Below, piece after piece: positions 53,760 through 62,497 of a DNA stretch of 64,000 nt; position 1 is the first letter of the stretch, and each line of letters opens with the position of its first letter. The translations under genes and the position numbers were made by a program. The stretch is taken from positions 2,108,001-2,172,000 of the forward strand of contig CBDDJS010000001.1 of NCBI GenBank assembly GCA_965229785.1, read 5' to 3'. The notes beneath the pieces are model-generated. The model was not told the DNA's origin. It saw only the letters and a program-made list of their open reading frames with translations, and ran no database searches. The stretch comes from JAWPMT01 sp965229785 (GTDB taxonomy: Bacteria > Bacteroidota > Bacteroidia > Cytophagales > Cyclobacteriaceae).

Positions 53760-54992
53760 TCATAAATCCGACAACCGCTGAATGGCCTGATCCAGGTTTT
53801 CATCTGTCACCAGATAATCTGAAACACGCTCAATGCCTCCATCTCCCGTGACCTTATACATGGCCGCTCCTCTTGTTCCTTGTCTTTTATCAACACCGAA
53901 GGTAATTGGAATGCCCATACCTTTGAATTCCTGCAGTTTTTCCATTTCCGCAATGAATTTTGCCCTGGTCAAATCAGGTCCTGCATTTTTCAAAGCCTGA
54001 GCGACCGGCTCAGCAAAATAAAAACCGGAAGCAACGAAAGTTGTCCACGGAACTTCAGGATATTTTGATTTCAAAGCTGCCTGATAGCCCAGCACATCAG
54101 ACGCCTCAGATTCCATATCGAAAAATCCACTGAATAACACACCTGCCCAACGACCTTCTGTGATCTTATACATCAGGGAAGCATCACTCAAAGTCGAGTT
54201 AGTCACCCATTGTGGTGCGTAGGCCAAAACCGCGGCAGTCCCAGTTATGATCGCACCTTGCCTGGGCAATACTTGCATGATCACCACTTCCGCACCGGAC
54301 TCCTTTAAACGCGCTACATGAGAGCCCAAATCCTGATCAGTCACTTCGGTAGATACTTCTTCTAATAACTGGAGGTTGTATTTTTCAAGTGCGACCTGTA
54401 CTCCTGCGAGCCCGCTCTTTCCAAAGTCATCGTTCTGGTAAATCATGGCGATCTTGTCTTTGCCTAAGGTATTGACGATGTAGTCCACCTGAGTGGTGGA
54501 CTCATCGAAATACAGCGAATAGGTACTGAAAATGTTATCAACCGGCGGATAAGCCCAATGTGTGGCCCCGCTTGCTGGCGAAACCCAGGGCACTTTGTTA
54601 CGGGTGATATAGTCTTTGACAGCCATGCAAGGTGCCGTACCCACTCCCCCTACAAATGCAAAAACCTCGTCCCTTTCAACCATTTCACGTACTGCGGCTA
54701 CGGTTTTTGAAGGTTGATAACCATCATCCTTATAGATCAGGTTGATTTTTCTTCCATGTATACCTCCATTTTCATTGATGTAATGAAAAAATGCATCCAC
54801 CCCTCTGGGCACATTGCCCCATAAGGCCGCCGGTCCGGTTAAAGGTCCCCAGGTACCAATGGTAATGGTACTGTCGGTTACACCAATCTCACTGATGGTC
54901 GATGATTCAGAACCTGATTCTCCACTTCCACCTCCACAAGCCATGAGTGCCGCGAGCACTCCAATACTGAGTAATTGCTTTAAGTTTTTCAT
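53760..54992 (-). CDS. Branched-chain-type ABC transporter substrate-binding lipoprotein
   Basis: A 410-residue periplasmic-binding protein with a lipoprotein signal (LLSIGVLAALMAC) and the type I fold of the LivK/Leu-binding family: ITIGTWGPLTGPAALWG, YQPSKTVAAVREMVERDEVFAFVGGVG, and DKIAMIYQNDDFGKSGLAGV. It is the last gene of the operon. The ligand cannot be read from the sequence; the adjacent CoA ligase hints at a carboxylic acid. Confidence 0.9.
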   Translation of the reverse strand: MKNLKQLLSIGVLAALMACGGGSGESGSESSTISEIGVTDSTITIGTWGPLTGPAALWGNVPRGVDAFFHYINENGGIHGRKINLIYKDDGYQPSKTVAAVREMVERDEVFAFVGGVGTAPCMAVKDYITRNKVPWVSPASGATHWAYPPVDNIFSTYSLYFDESTTQVDYIVNTLGKDKIAMIYQNDDFGKSGLAGVQVALEKYNLQLLEEVSTEVTDQDLGSHVARLKESGAEVVIMQVLPRQGAIITGTAAVLAYAPQWVTNSTLSDASLMYKITEGRWAGVLFSGFFDMESEASDVLGYQAALKSKYPEVPWTTFVASGFYFAEPVAQALKNAGPDLTRAKFIAEMEKLQEFKGMGIPITFGVDKRQGTRGAAMYKVTGDGGIERVSDYLVTDENLDQAIQRLSDL

Positions 54993-55003
54993 ACTTCGTT
55001 AGG

Positions 55004-56821
55004 TTAGGTATACATAGATTCTATCAATTCACTGTAGTTGTCATTGATTGCATTTCTCTTTACTTTCATCGTAGGTGTTACATCTCCATTTTCCTGATAT
55101 AGTCGCTTGGGAAGGATGGCAAATTTCTTAACGGACTCTACCCTGGAAAGGTCTTTATTTACTTCATTGATCTCCTTGGAAATCAACGCATTAATGGCTT
55201 CATTGGAGGCCAGGTCCGCGTAAGTTTGATAAACTACTCGCTGATCCTGAGCATATTTATTAATGTTTTCTTCATCCAATACGATCAATGCTGAGACAAA
55301 CTTTCTTTGATCACCCACTACCACGGCATCATTGATATATGAGCTGCACTTTAATTTATTCTCAATATACTGTGGAGCGATGTTTTTCCCTCCGGCAGTA
55401 ATAATGATGTCTTTCTTCCGATCCGTGATTTTAATATGGCCGGTTTCATCAATTTCTCCAATATCACCCGTATATAGCCATCCGTTCCGAATCGTTTTAT
55501 CGGTAGCTTCCTGATTCTTGAAATACCCTTTGAACACACTATCCGAACGGATCATGATCTCACCTTCCGAACTCAGTTTCACTTCGATTCCATCCAGAGG
55601 AAGGCCAACTGTTCCAAACCGGTAAGTCTCTAATCGGGTACCGGAAGTAATACCACAAGATTCTGTCATTCCATACCCTTCTAGAATATTCAGGCCAATG
55701 GCATTGAAAAAGAGCAGAATATCCGGTGCTATCGGTGCAGCCCCGGAAAAAGCAAAACGCATGCGTTCCATTCCGAGATGTTTCCGGATTTTCCAATATA
55801 CCGTCTGTTCATATAGCCAGCGCATGGCTTTTTCAGTCAAGCCAACAGGCTGTTGACCCATTTTTTTCTGTATGTATCGCTTACCATGACTGACAGCCTT
55901 GTTCGCCAGCCATTTTTTGACCGGTGTTGCGTCATCTATGGCTATCTTAATTCTTGCGTGATATTTTTCCCAGATTCGGGGAACGGCATATCCTACAGTT
56001 GGTGATATTTCCCGGAGGTTATCCGCAATGGTGTCCGGACTCTCCACAAAATTGACAATGTAGCCCGCATGAATATGACTCAAGAGACTGAACATTCGCT
56101 CGAAAATGTGGCAAAGAGGCAAAAACGACATGACCTCATCATTCGGACCTACTTGTGTCGTTTCATCAATTCCTGATAAGGCCCTGGCCGTCCAGGTCAG
56201 GTTTTGGTGAGAAAGCATGGCTCCTTTAGGTGGCCCGGTAGTGCCCGAGGTATAAATCAATACAGCTGTATCTTCTTGCGTTAAGGCATCCCGAAAATGC
56301 ACACACTGATCGATAATCTCAGGTCCAGCCTTATTTCCCTCTTCCATCAATTGTTCTAATGAAATAACCTGATCATCCTTAAATGCGTCCAGACCTTTCC
56401 AGTCCCATACAATGACTTTTTTGACGAGTGGAGTTCGCTCTCGAAAAGTCAGCCATTTATCCAGTTGTTCCTCGTTTTCCAGAAATAAATAGGAACAATC
56501 GGCATGCCTGATCACATACTCGCATTGCTCAACTGAATTGGTCGTATAAACCCCGACCGAAACGGCACCCACAAGTTGTATACCGACATCAATGTAAAGC
56601 CACTCAGGACAGTTTTCACCAATGATTCCCACGTAATCTCCTTTGGACAGTCCCATTCTCACAAGGCCATGGGCTATGGCATGTGCCGATGCCTGATATT
56701 CCTTCCAGGTAATGTCTTTCCAAATTCCGAAGGACTTCTGTCTCAACGCTACCCGATCTCCAAATCGTTCTGCGCTGGAAAGGAAAAGTCCTGGGATGGT
56801 ATTGGGATCGTGATCAGGCAT
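55004..56821 (-). CDS. AMP-dependent acyl-CoA synthetase (long-chain fatty acid-CoA ligase type)
   Basis: A 605-residue adenylate-forming ligase: VLIYTSGTTGPPKGAMLSH (AMP-binding P-loop), the A-core EGYGMTESCGITSG, YTGDIGEIDETGHIKITDRKKDIIITAGGKNIAP, and the C-terminal lysine-bearing PTMKVKRNAINDNYSE. It converts a carboxylate to its CoA thioester with ATP. It lies between livF (6 bases) and the binding protein gene (11 bases), inside the ABC operon, so its substrate is probably what the transporter imports. Confidence 0.93.
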   Translation of the reverse strand: MPDHDPNTIPGLFLSSAERFGDRVALRQKSFGIWKDITWKEYQASAHAIAHGLVRMGLSKGDYVGIIGENCPEWLYIDVGIQLVGAVSVGVYTTNSVEQCEYVIRHADCSYLFLENEEQLDKWLTFRERTPLVKKVIVWDWKGLDAFKDDQVISLEQLMEEGNKAGPEIIDQCVHFRDALTQEDTAVLIYTSGTTGPPKGAMLSHQNLTWTARALSGIDETTQVGPNDEVMSFLPLCHIFERMFSLLSHIHAGYIVNFVESPDTIADNLREISPTVGYAVPRIWEKYHARIKIAIDDATPVKKWLANKAVSHGKRYIQKKMGQQPVGLTEKAMRWLYEQTVYWKIRKHLGMERMRFAFSGAAPIAPDILLFFNAIGLNILEGYGMTESCGITSGTRLETYRFGTVGLPLDGIEVKLSSEGEIMIRSDSVFKGYFKNQEATDKTIRNGWLYTGDIGEIDETGHIKITDRKKDIIITAGGKNIAPQYIENKLKCSSYINDAVVVGDQRKFVSALIVLDEENINKYAQDQRVVYQTYADLASNEAINALISKEINEVNKDLSRVESVKKFAILPKRLYQENGDVTPTMKVKRNAINDNYSELIESMYT

Positions 56822-56827
56822 TTGAGG

Positions 56828-57604
56828 TCAATTCCATCTGCGTTTTCGTTTGTATCGTTGAGTACCTTTAATCGAGGTTTCACTCTTCAAGCCAAGGTAA
56901 AACTCCTTTACATCCTCATCCTTTTTCAACTGCGCTACAGCTCCGGAAGCCACAAACCTTCCATTTTCAATGACATAGCCGAAATCAGCTATTTCCAGGG
57001 CTTTGTTGGCATTCTGCTCTACCAATAGAACAGTAAGTCCATCATTGGCAATTTGCTGAATGATGTCAAAGAGTTGGTCTACCAATAAAGGTGACAATCC
57101 CAAAGAGGGCTCATCTAAAAATAATAATTGCGGACGATTCATCAAAGCACGTCCAATGGCTAACATTTGCTGTTCACCTCCGGAAAGGGTTCCGGCTAAT
57201 TGACTCGAACGCTCTTCCAGGATCGGAAAATAAGCATGGACTTTTTCAATGGTTTCCTTTGCCGCTTGCTGATTACCCATATAGCCGCCCACCAACAGGT
57301 TTTCCTTTACAGTCAATTCCTGAAAGACTTCCCTGCCTTCCGGGACATAACCTATGCCCATTTTCACAATGGCAACCGTATGCATTCCGGTAATATCAAC
57401 CCCTTTAAATAGAATCTGTCCTTTCTCAGGCTGATCATCGAGCAATCCCATAACGGACTTCAGAATAGTGGTCTTCCCCGCTCCATTATTACCCAACACA
57501 GCCGTGATCGAATCCTTTGGAATGGTCATAGAGACTCCCTTCAAAGCAAGGATGTGATCGTAATACGTTTCAATGTTCCTTATGTCCAGCAACAGCTCTT
57601 TCAT
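56828..57604 (-). CDS. livF: Branched-chain amino acid-type ABC ATPase LivF
   Basis: A 258-residue ATPase: Walker A AVLGNNGAGKTTILKSV, signature TLSGGEQQMLAIGRALM, Walker B LLFLDEPSLGLSPLLV, and LTVLLVEQNANKALEIADFGYVI. The MGIGYVPEGREVFQELTVKENL block identifies LivF. The C-terminus is unusually basic (GTQRYKRKRRWN). Overlaps livG by 4 bases. Confidence 0.93.
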   Translation of the reverse strand: MKELLLDIRNIETYYDHILALKGVSMTIPKDSITAVLGNNGAGKTTILKSVMGLLDDQPEKGQILFKGVDITGMHTVAIVKMGIGYVPEGREVFQELTVKENLLVGGYMGNQQAAKETIEKVHAYFPILEERSSQLAGTLSGGEQQMLAIGRALMNRPQLLFLDEPSLGLSPLLVDQLFDIIQQIANDGLTVLLVEQNANKALEIADFGYVIENGRFVASGAVAQLKKDEDVKEFYLGLKSETSIKGTQRYKRKRRWN

Positions 57605-58368
57605 CCCAGATAAGCTTTGACTACTTCAGGGTGACTCACAACTTTCTCTGGTTCATCAATGATGATAGACTTACCAAAGTTCAGAGCCATGATGCGATCA
57701 GAAATGGCCTTTACCAATTGCATGTTGTGCTCAATGATCAAAATGGTAACTTCAAACTGTCGCTTGATGTCATTGATCCAGAATACCAATTCTTCTTTTT
57801 CTTCCAGGTTCAATCCGGCTGCAGGTTCATCCAATAAAAGAATTGAAGGTTCTGTTGCCAGGGCTCTACCCAATTCCACGATCTTCTGTCTACCATAGGG
57901 TAACTGAGCAGTATAGCGGTTTCTGACCGCCTGCAAGTCCAGCAGATCAATGATCTCTTCTACACGTTGGCGGTGCCTGACCTCCTCTCTGGCCGCTTTA
58001 CCTTTTGGCCAAAGCATGCTCGGAATGCTGAAAAAATTGGTTCGCATATGCAAGTGACGTCCGAGCATCAGGTTTTCCATGGTTGTCATCTTACTGAACA
58101 ATTCCAAATTCTGAAAGGTCCTGCTCAAACCGCGTTGCGCTACCTGATGTGGTTTTTCTCCCGTTATTTCTTCTCCTTTCAGCCAAATATTACCTGAAGT
58201 GACCTGATAAAGTCCATTGATACAATTGAACAAAGTGGACTTACCTGCGCCATTTGGACCGATGATAGAAAAAACTTCTCCCTCTTTTACCTCCAGCGAT
58301 ACATCATCAACGGCGGTCAATCCTCCGAACTGTTTGGTCACTCCTTTCAGCTCCAATACAGCCTTCAT
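57601..58368 (-). CDS. livG: Branched-chain amino acid-type ABC ATPase LivG
   Basis: A 255-residue ATPase: Walker A IIGPNGAGKSTLFNCI, the LivG-type Q-loop GLSRTFQNLELFSKMTTMENLMLGRH, signature QLPYGRQKIVELGRALATEPS, Walker B LLLDEPAAGLNLEEKEEL and ILIIEHNMQLVKAISDRI. Pairs with LivF. It overlaps livH by 4 bases and livF by 4, a sign of coupled translation. Confidence 0.93.
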   Translation of the reverse strand: MKAVLELKGVTKQFGGLTAVDDVSLEVKEGEVFSIIGPNGAGKSTLFNCINGLYQVTSGNIWLKGEEITGEKPHQVAQRGLSRTFQNLELFSKMTTMENLMLGRHLHMRTNFFSIPSMLWPKGKAAREEVRHRQRVEEIIDLLDLQAVRNRYTAQLPYGRQKIVELGRALATEPSILLLDEPAAGLNLEEKEELVFWINDIKRQFEVTILIIEHNMQLVKAISDRIMALNFGKSIIIDEPEKVVSHPEVVKAYLG

Positions 58369-59237
58369 ACTTTGCGTGTATAATGTTTACCAAACATGCC
58401 TGAGGGCTTGAAATACAATACCACGACGATAATCAGAAAGGCAACAACGGATTTAAACTCAGTTGAAACATAAAACCCGAACAGGTTTTCGATGATCCCT
58501 AAGGTAAATGCACCAGCGACTACCCCACCCAGGCTATTAAACCCACCTAAAACCGCAGCGGCAAATCCCTTCAACATTGGCTCTACCATCATATTGGGAT
58601 CTAAGGTCGTAATCGGTGCTATCAAGACACCAGCCACAGCACCTACCATAGAGCTAATCCCAAAAGTGATCATGACTATCCGGTTAGTAGGAACCCCATT
58701 GATCTTGGCCGCCAGGGTATTTTGTTGTGTCGCTTTGATCGCGAGGCCTAATTTCGTGAATCTTAGAAACAGGTAGAGCCCCACCATGAGTAAGAGAGCA
58801 ACACCAATGGTGGCCAAATTCAATTGGGATATAGTCATCCCAGCGAAAGATACTGTTTCTGTTTGTGATATCGGTAATCTAAGTACGCGCTGTTCCGCTC
58901 CCCATTTCCACCCTGCTAATCCATATAAGAAGATTTGAAACCCCAATGTAACAATCAGTAAGTTCAAAACATTGGGCTCTTTAGCCCTCCGAATGACACC
59001 AAAATGAAGGAACGAACCTAAAAGGAAAGCAAAAATCATCGCACCAATGAAGGCCATCCAAAAGGGCAGCTGAAAGGTGGCTAAGATGACAAAGGCAATG
59101 TACGTGGAGAACATGGCCATTTCTCCCTGGGCAAAGTTGGCGATCTCAGAAGATTTGTAGGTGAGGCTCATGGCTAAGGCCACCAACGCATACACACTCC
59201 CCGCAACAATTCCACTGATGATCAGTTGACTAAACAT
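58365..59237 (-). CDS. livH: Branched-chain amino acid-type ABC permease LivH
   Basis: A 290-residue permease when started at the ATG before FSQLIISGIVAGSVYALVALAMSL; the frame extends 23 residues further but that part covers the end of livM. About eight hydrophobic helices. LTYKSSEIANFAQGEMAMFSTYIAF, RPNVLNLL-like NVLNLLIVTLGFQIFLYG, GLAIKATQQNTLAAKINGVPTNRIVMITFGISS and AAVLGGFNSLGGVVAGAFTLGIIENL fit LivH. The livM stop TGA is one base before this ATG (TGATATG). Confidence 0.92.
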   Translation of the reverse strand: MFSQLIISGIVAGSVYALVALAMSLTYKSSEIANFAQGEMAMFSTYIAFVILATFQLPFWMAFIGAMIFAFLLGSFLHFGVIRRAKEPNVLNLLIVTLGFQIFLYGLAGWKWGAEQRVLRLPISQTETVSFAGMTISQLNLATIGVALLLMVGLYLFLRFTKLGLAIKATQQNTLAAKINGVPTNRIVMITFGISSMVGAVAGVLIAPITTLDPNMMVEPMLKGFAAAVLGGFNSLGGVVAGAFTLGIIENLFGFYVSTEFKSVVAFLIIVVVLYFKPSGMFGKHYTRKV

Positions 59238-59238
59238 A

Positions 59239-60282
59239 TCAGAAGGGCCAGGTTTTAAAGTAGATTTTGATACGCATCCAGATCCCGAATAATCCATAAG
59301 GCTCAAACAGGATGATCAGGATGATGGTCAGGCCCATAAAAACCCAATTGATGTTCGGTAATCCACTGATAGACATAAAATTGGCACTGAACCACTCGAA
59401 TAATGACCCAAGCACTGGTAGTTCAACAATTTTTTCACTTTGTAGATTGAGTAAAGTCACCACTGTGGCTCCCAGAACTGAACCAGAAATAGTCCCTAAA
59501 CCTCCGACGACCACCATTGACAATAACAAAATGGACAAAGTTGGTGTAAAAACACCTGGACTGATAAAACCCAGTGCATAGGCCCAAATGCCTCCACCGA
59601 TACCCGCATAAAATGCACTGAAGGCAAAACTCATGATCTTGTATCGAACGACGTTGACTCCTAATGCAGCAGCCGCAATATCACTATCTCTGATGGCCGA
59701 AAAGGCTCTTCCTATCCTGCTACCAATGACCAGTCTGGCAAATACGCCAAGAATCAGCGCGGTAACGAGGCACATGAAATAGAACTGTGTATTTGTACTT
59801 ACGGACAGACCAAATATTTCCAGTGATGGAGGAATAAGCCCCATATGCCCACCAAAAAACTGGACCCTCCCAATGATCACGGTAATGGCCAGTCCGAAAC
59901 CCAAAGTAGCTACGGCCAGGTAAGGGCCCTCTAGTTTAAGCGAGGGGATGCCTAACAAAACACCAAACACTGCGGCAATCAGTGCTGCAATGACCAATGC
60001 TAATAAAAAAGGCAAAGGCCCATCCAGAATAACCGTCATATAAGCACCTATGGCTACAAAACCACCATGCCCCAGAGATATTTGCCCTGTGTTTCCTATA
60101 AGTACGTTCAGCCCGAGGATGATAATGATGTTGATAAGGATGAGGTTAATCACAAAAATCTGATAGCCCGCCATAAGAAAAGGCAGACCAATCAACGCGA
60201 TCAGTGCAAGCAGGGACCATACGACCACAGAACGATCTTTGAAGAGGGTGATGTCCTCAAAATACGAGGTACGCATGTCCAT
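59239..60282 (-). CDS. livM: Branched-chain amino acid-type ABC permease LivM
   Basis: A 347-residue permease with about ten hydrophobic helices: INIIIILGLNVLIGNTGQISLGHGGFVAIGAYM, GVLLGIPSLKLEGPYLAVATLGFG, SRIGRAFSAIRDSDIAAAALGVNVVRYKIMSFAFSAFYAGIGGG and VVVGGLGTISGSVLGATVV are the LivM hallmarks. First gene of the livM-H-G-F-ligase-binding protein operon. The start could also be the ATG two codons in. Confidence 0.92.
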   Translation of the reverse strand: MDMRTSYFEDITLFKDRSVVVWSLLALIALIGLPFLMAGYQIFVINLILINIIIILGLNVLIGNTGQISLGHGGFVAIGAYMTVILDGPLPFLLALVIAALIAAVFGVLLGIPSLKLEGPYLAVATLGFGLAITVIIGRVQFFGGHMGLIPPSLEIFGLSVSTNTQFYFMCLVTALILGVFARLVIGSRIGRAFSAIRDSDIAAAALGVNVVRYKIMSFAFSAFYAGIGGGIWAYALGFISPGVFTPTLSILLLSMVVVGGLGTISGSVLGATVVTLLNLQSEKIVELPVLGSLFEWFSANFMSISGLPNINWVFMGLTIILIILFEPYGLFGIWMRIKIYFKTWPF

Positions 60283-60503
60283 GGTAAGGGTCGACTTTTT
60301 AGGTTAGGCTTTCCGTAAAATAGCGAATAATCAGCGTTTTACAAGCCTAATCGACCAATTAACCAAAATAACTTCTGCATAAAGCCCAAATTACTAACAA
60401 AACAATTGAAAGATACTTTAGGCACTAAAGCCCTCTAACGACCCTTAAAATTGCTTCAGATTGCTTATGTTCCATACAATCATGTGGTCAGCAACTTTAA
60501 GAC

Positions 60504-61769
60504 TCAGGCATCTGAAACGGCTTCCAATGCTTCAATTAGATAATCAATATCTGCTTTGGTCACGTAAACGGGCAAAGAAATCCGTAAGGCATTAAGCCCA
60601 AAACCTGACATAGGGCGACAGTCAATTCCAAAGCGATCTGAAAGTTCATTTTTCGCCATCCCTACTGATTTGCCCACTACTTCCACACTTTGGATCGCAC
60701 AAGACACATCATCGCCTGCAGGCGACTTTAAATTGAATTTGGGATCATCCTTCAGTCTGTCGCGGAAATAAGCTTTCAGTGCATAAGATCGATCATGTAT
60801 CTTTTTCATGCCGATCTCATTAATAAAGTCTAACGAGGTACCCAACCCCAATACCTCGGGCAAACTTCGGGTATTATAAGTCTCCAATCGCCGGATCGTC
60901 CGGTTCTTATGCCCCCTGGCTACCATCAACGGTTTCAAATGATGTTGACTGTCTTGTTTGGCGTAAAAGAACCCTACTTCTTTCGGTGCAAACATCCACT
61001 TATGGGCACTGGCAGTATAAAAATCACACCCCAACTCCTGTAAATTGAACTGGAACATGCCTGCTCCCTGCGCTCCATCAACGGCGACCAGTATCCCCTT
61101 TTCCCGGGCCATATCTGATACCTCCTTAACAGGGAGTATCATCCCATTGGTATTTACCACATGACACATGGAAATGACCTTAGTCTTAGAAGTGATTGCT
61201 TTGCGGTAAACGTCGACAATTTCTTCCTTGCTTTCCGGCAGTAATGGTAGTGTTGGCCTCACGATCTTAATTCCTTTGGATTCCTGCCAAAACTGCCAGG
61301 GAATCGTCCCACTGGCATGTTCGTGATCTCCCAATATTACTTCATCACCGGGTTCAAAATCGAAGCTTCTGGCGATCAGGTTCATACCCTCACTGGTATT
61401 ATGATTGATAGCAATTTCCTCAGAGGATACTCCGAATAGCGTCGCGATCTTTTCCCTGACTACCTCCTTTTCTTGATCCCAGCCACCCCACATGTATTTA
61501 GAAGGAAATTGATCCAAAGTTTCCATAAATTCAGAGGTAGCCTGACGCACAGCCCGGGGAGAAGTCCCCAGCGATGCGTGATTGAAATAACGTAGACCAG
61601 GCGCCATGTCAAAAAGTGAACGGATCAGGGACCAATATTCTTCCTCATCACTGTTCTTCCACGTTGGAATCACATTTTTTACAGGTGCTCCAAAAGCCTC
61701 AAAGGACCATGCGGAAGCACCGGCTATGCCTAATAAAGAAGATTTCAGGAATTTTCGTCGATTATCCAT
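60504..61769 (-). CDS. Class V aminotransferase-fold enzyme, exported (Tat-like signal)
   Basis: A 421-residue PLP enzyme with N-terminal DNRRKFLKSSLLGIAGASAWSF, a Tat-like signal (though with RR in NRRKFL), as in exported class V proteins. PLP-binding features are ASGTIPWQFW, VVNTNGMILPVKEVSD, VDGAQGAGMFQ (Asp contacting the PLP nitrogen) and TASAHKWMFAPKEVGFFY, with the Schiff-base Lys in SAHKW. The type is isopenicillin-N epimerase / cysteine desulfurase-like; the reaction is unknown. Upstream lies the IS region. Confidence 0.9.
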   Translation of the reverse strand: MDNRRKFLKSSLLGIAGASAWSFEAFGAPVKNVIPTWKNSDEEEYWSLIRSLFDMAPGLRYFNHASLGTSPRAVRQATSEFMETLDQFPSKYMWGGWDQEKEVVREKIATLFGVSSEEIAINHNTSEGMNLIARSFDFEPGDEVILGDHEHASGTIPWQFWQESKGIKIVRPTLPLLPESKEEIVDVYRKAITSKTKVISMCHVVNTNGMILPVKEVSDMAREKGILVAVDGAQGAGMFQFNLQELGCDFYTASAHKWMFAPKEVGFFYAKQDSQHHLKPLMVARGHKNRTIRRLETYNTRSLPEVLGLGTSLDFINEIGMKKIHDRSYALKAYFRDRLKDDPKFNLKSPAGDDVSCAIQSVEVVGKSVGMAKNELSDRFGIDCRPMSGFGLNALRISLPVYVTKADIDYLIEALEAVSDA

Positions 61770-61807
61770 GCAACATTTCGGTTCAATGATCTCTTAAAAC
61801 TAATGAA

Positions 61808-61920
61808 GGATCAATCGGAAAACCTGCGAAATAATGATATTATTCCAATGATCCGGCTATTAAGGGATCAATCGGAAAATCTATGGAGGAATGATATTAT
61901 TTTAATGATCCGCAGTTAAT
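61808..61920. repeat. Two tandem IS-end-like copies
   Basis: GGATCAATCGGAAAACCTG starts at 61808 and GGATCAATCGGAAAATCTA at 61865, 57 bases apart. Both continue as AATGATATTATT and end with AATGATCC. They resemble the inner right end of the nearby IS (19 of 22 match for the first copy) and recur inverted at 36784-36883. Confidence 0.65.
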
Positions 61921-62001
61921 TAAGTTAAATGAGTTATTATGTTCTCTATGGTCAAAAGGACTTAAGTGCCGCTATGGTGAGCGATTTTGAAACTGAATAT
62001 G

Positions 62002-62009
62002 GATTTAAC
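62002..62009 (+). repeat. Left copy of 8-bp target-site duplication
   Basis: GATTTAAC, identical to the copy at 63430-63437, directly flanks the left end of the IS. It marks where the element inserted. Confidence 0.85.
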
Positions 62010-62073
62010 GGATCAAGCAATAAATCTGTGGAGGAACTCGGAATAGTCTAATTTCGATTTTCAAAAACTAGCA

Positions 62074-62436
62074 TTGGAAAAGGAACTAGCATCTCTCATT
62101 TTGCCAGATGGCATTCTGACCTACTTTGAGGTCACTTCAGTGGAACAATCAGCAGAAGGGTACTGGATCAGTTTAGAGGAGAAGGAATTAGCTCCTGCCG
62201 AATTTTTGAGTCATAAACTCAGTTCCAAGGGTTTCTTTGAGGAAGTAACAATAAAAGATTTCCCCATTCGCGGTAAAGCCTGCTATTTGAAAGTCAAGCG
62301 CAGAAGATGGTTTAATGAATCACTAGATCAAGTTGTATCCAGGGATTGGGAACTAGTTGCAAAAGGCACCCGCATGACCAAAGAGTTTGCGGCTTTTTTA
62401 AAAGCAGTGCATCGATACCAATCCGGTAAGTTGTAA
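62074..62436 (+). CDS. IS accessory ORF, ISAon1-type transposase N-terminal region protein
   Basis: The ORF opens with a TTG (at 62074), giving 120 residues: MEKELASLILPDGILTYFEV, VTIKDFPIRGKACYLKVKRRRWF and MTKEFAAFLKAVHRYQSGKL. This is the small N-terminal protein that precedes the DDE protein in ISAon1-like elements (helix-turn-helix/zinc-finger part of an ISL3 transposase in pieces). In the window it ends at TAA 62434, one frame off from the DDE ORF, which is open across the junction. Confidence 0.8.
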   Translation: MEKELASLILPDGILTYFEVTSVEQSAEGYWISLEEKELAPAEFLSHKLSSKGFFEEVTIKDFPIRGKACYLKVKRRRWFNESLDQVVSRDWELVAKGTRMTKEFAAFLKAVHRYQSGKL

Positions 62437-62497
62437 AAGTCTGGGTAAATACTTTCATGTCAATGGCAAACTCTTAGAAGAGCAGTACATCTCTCAT

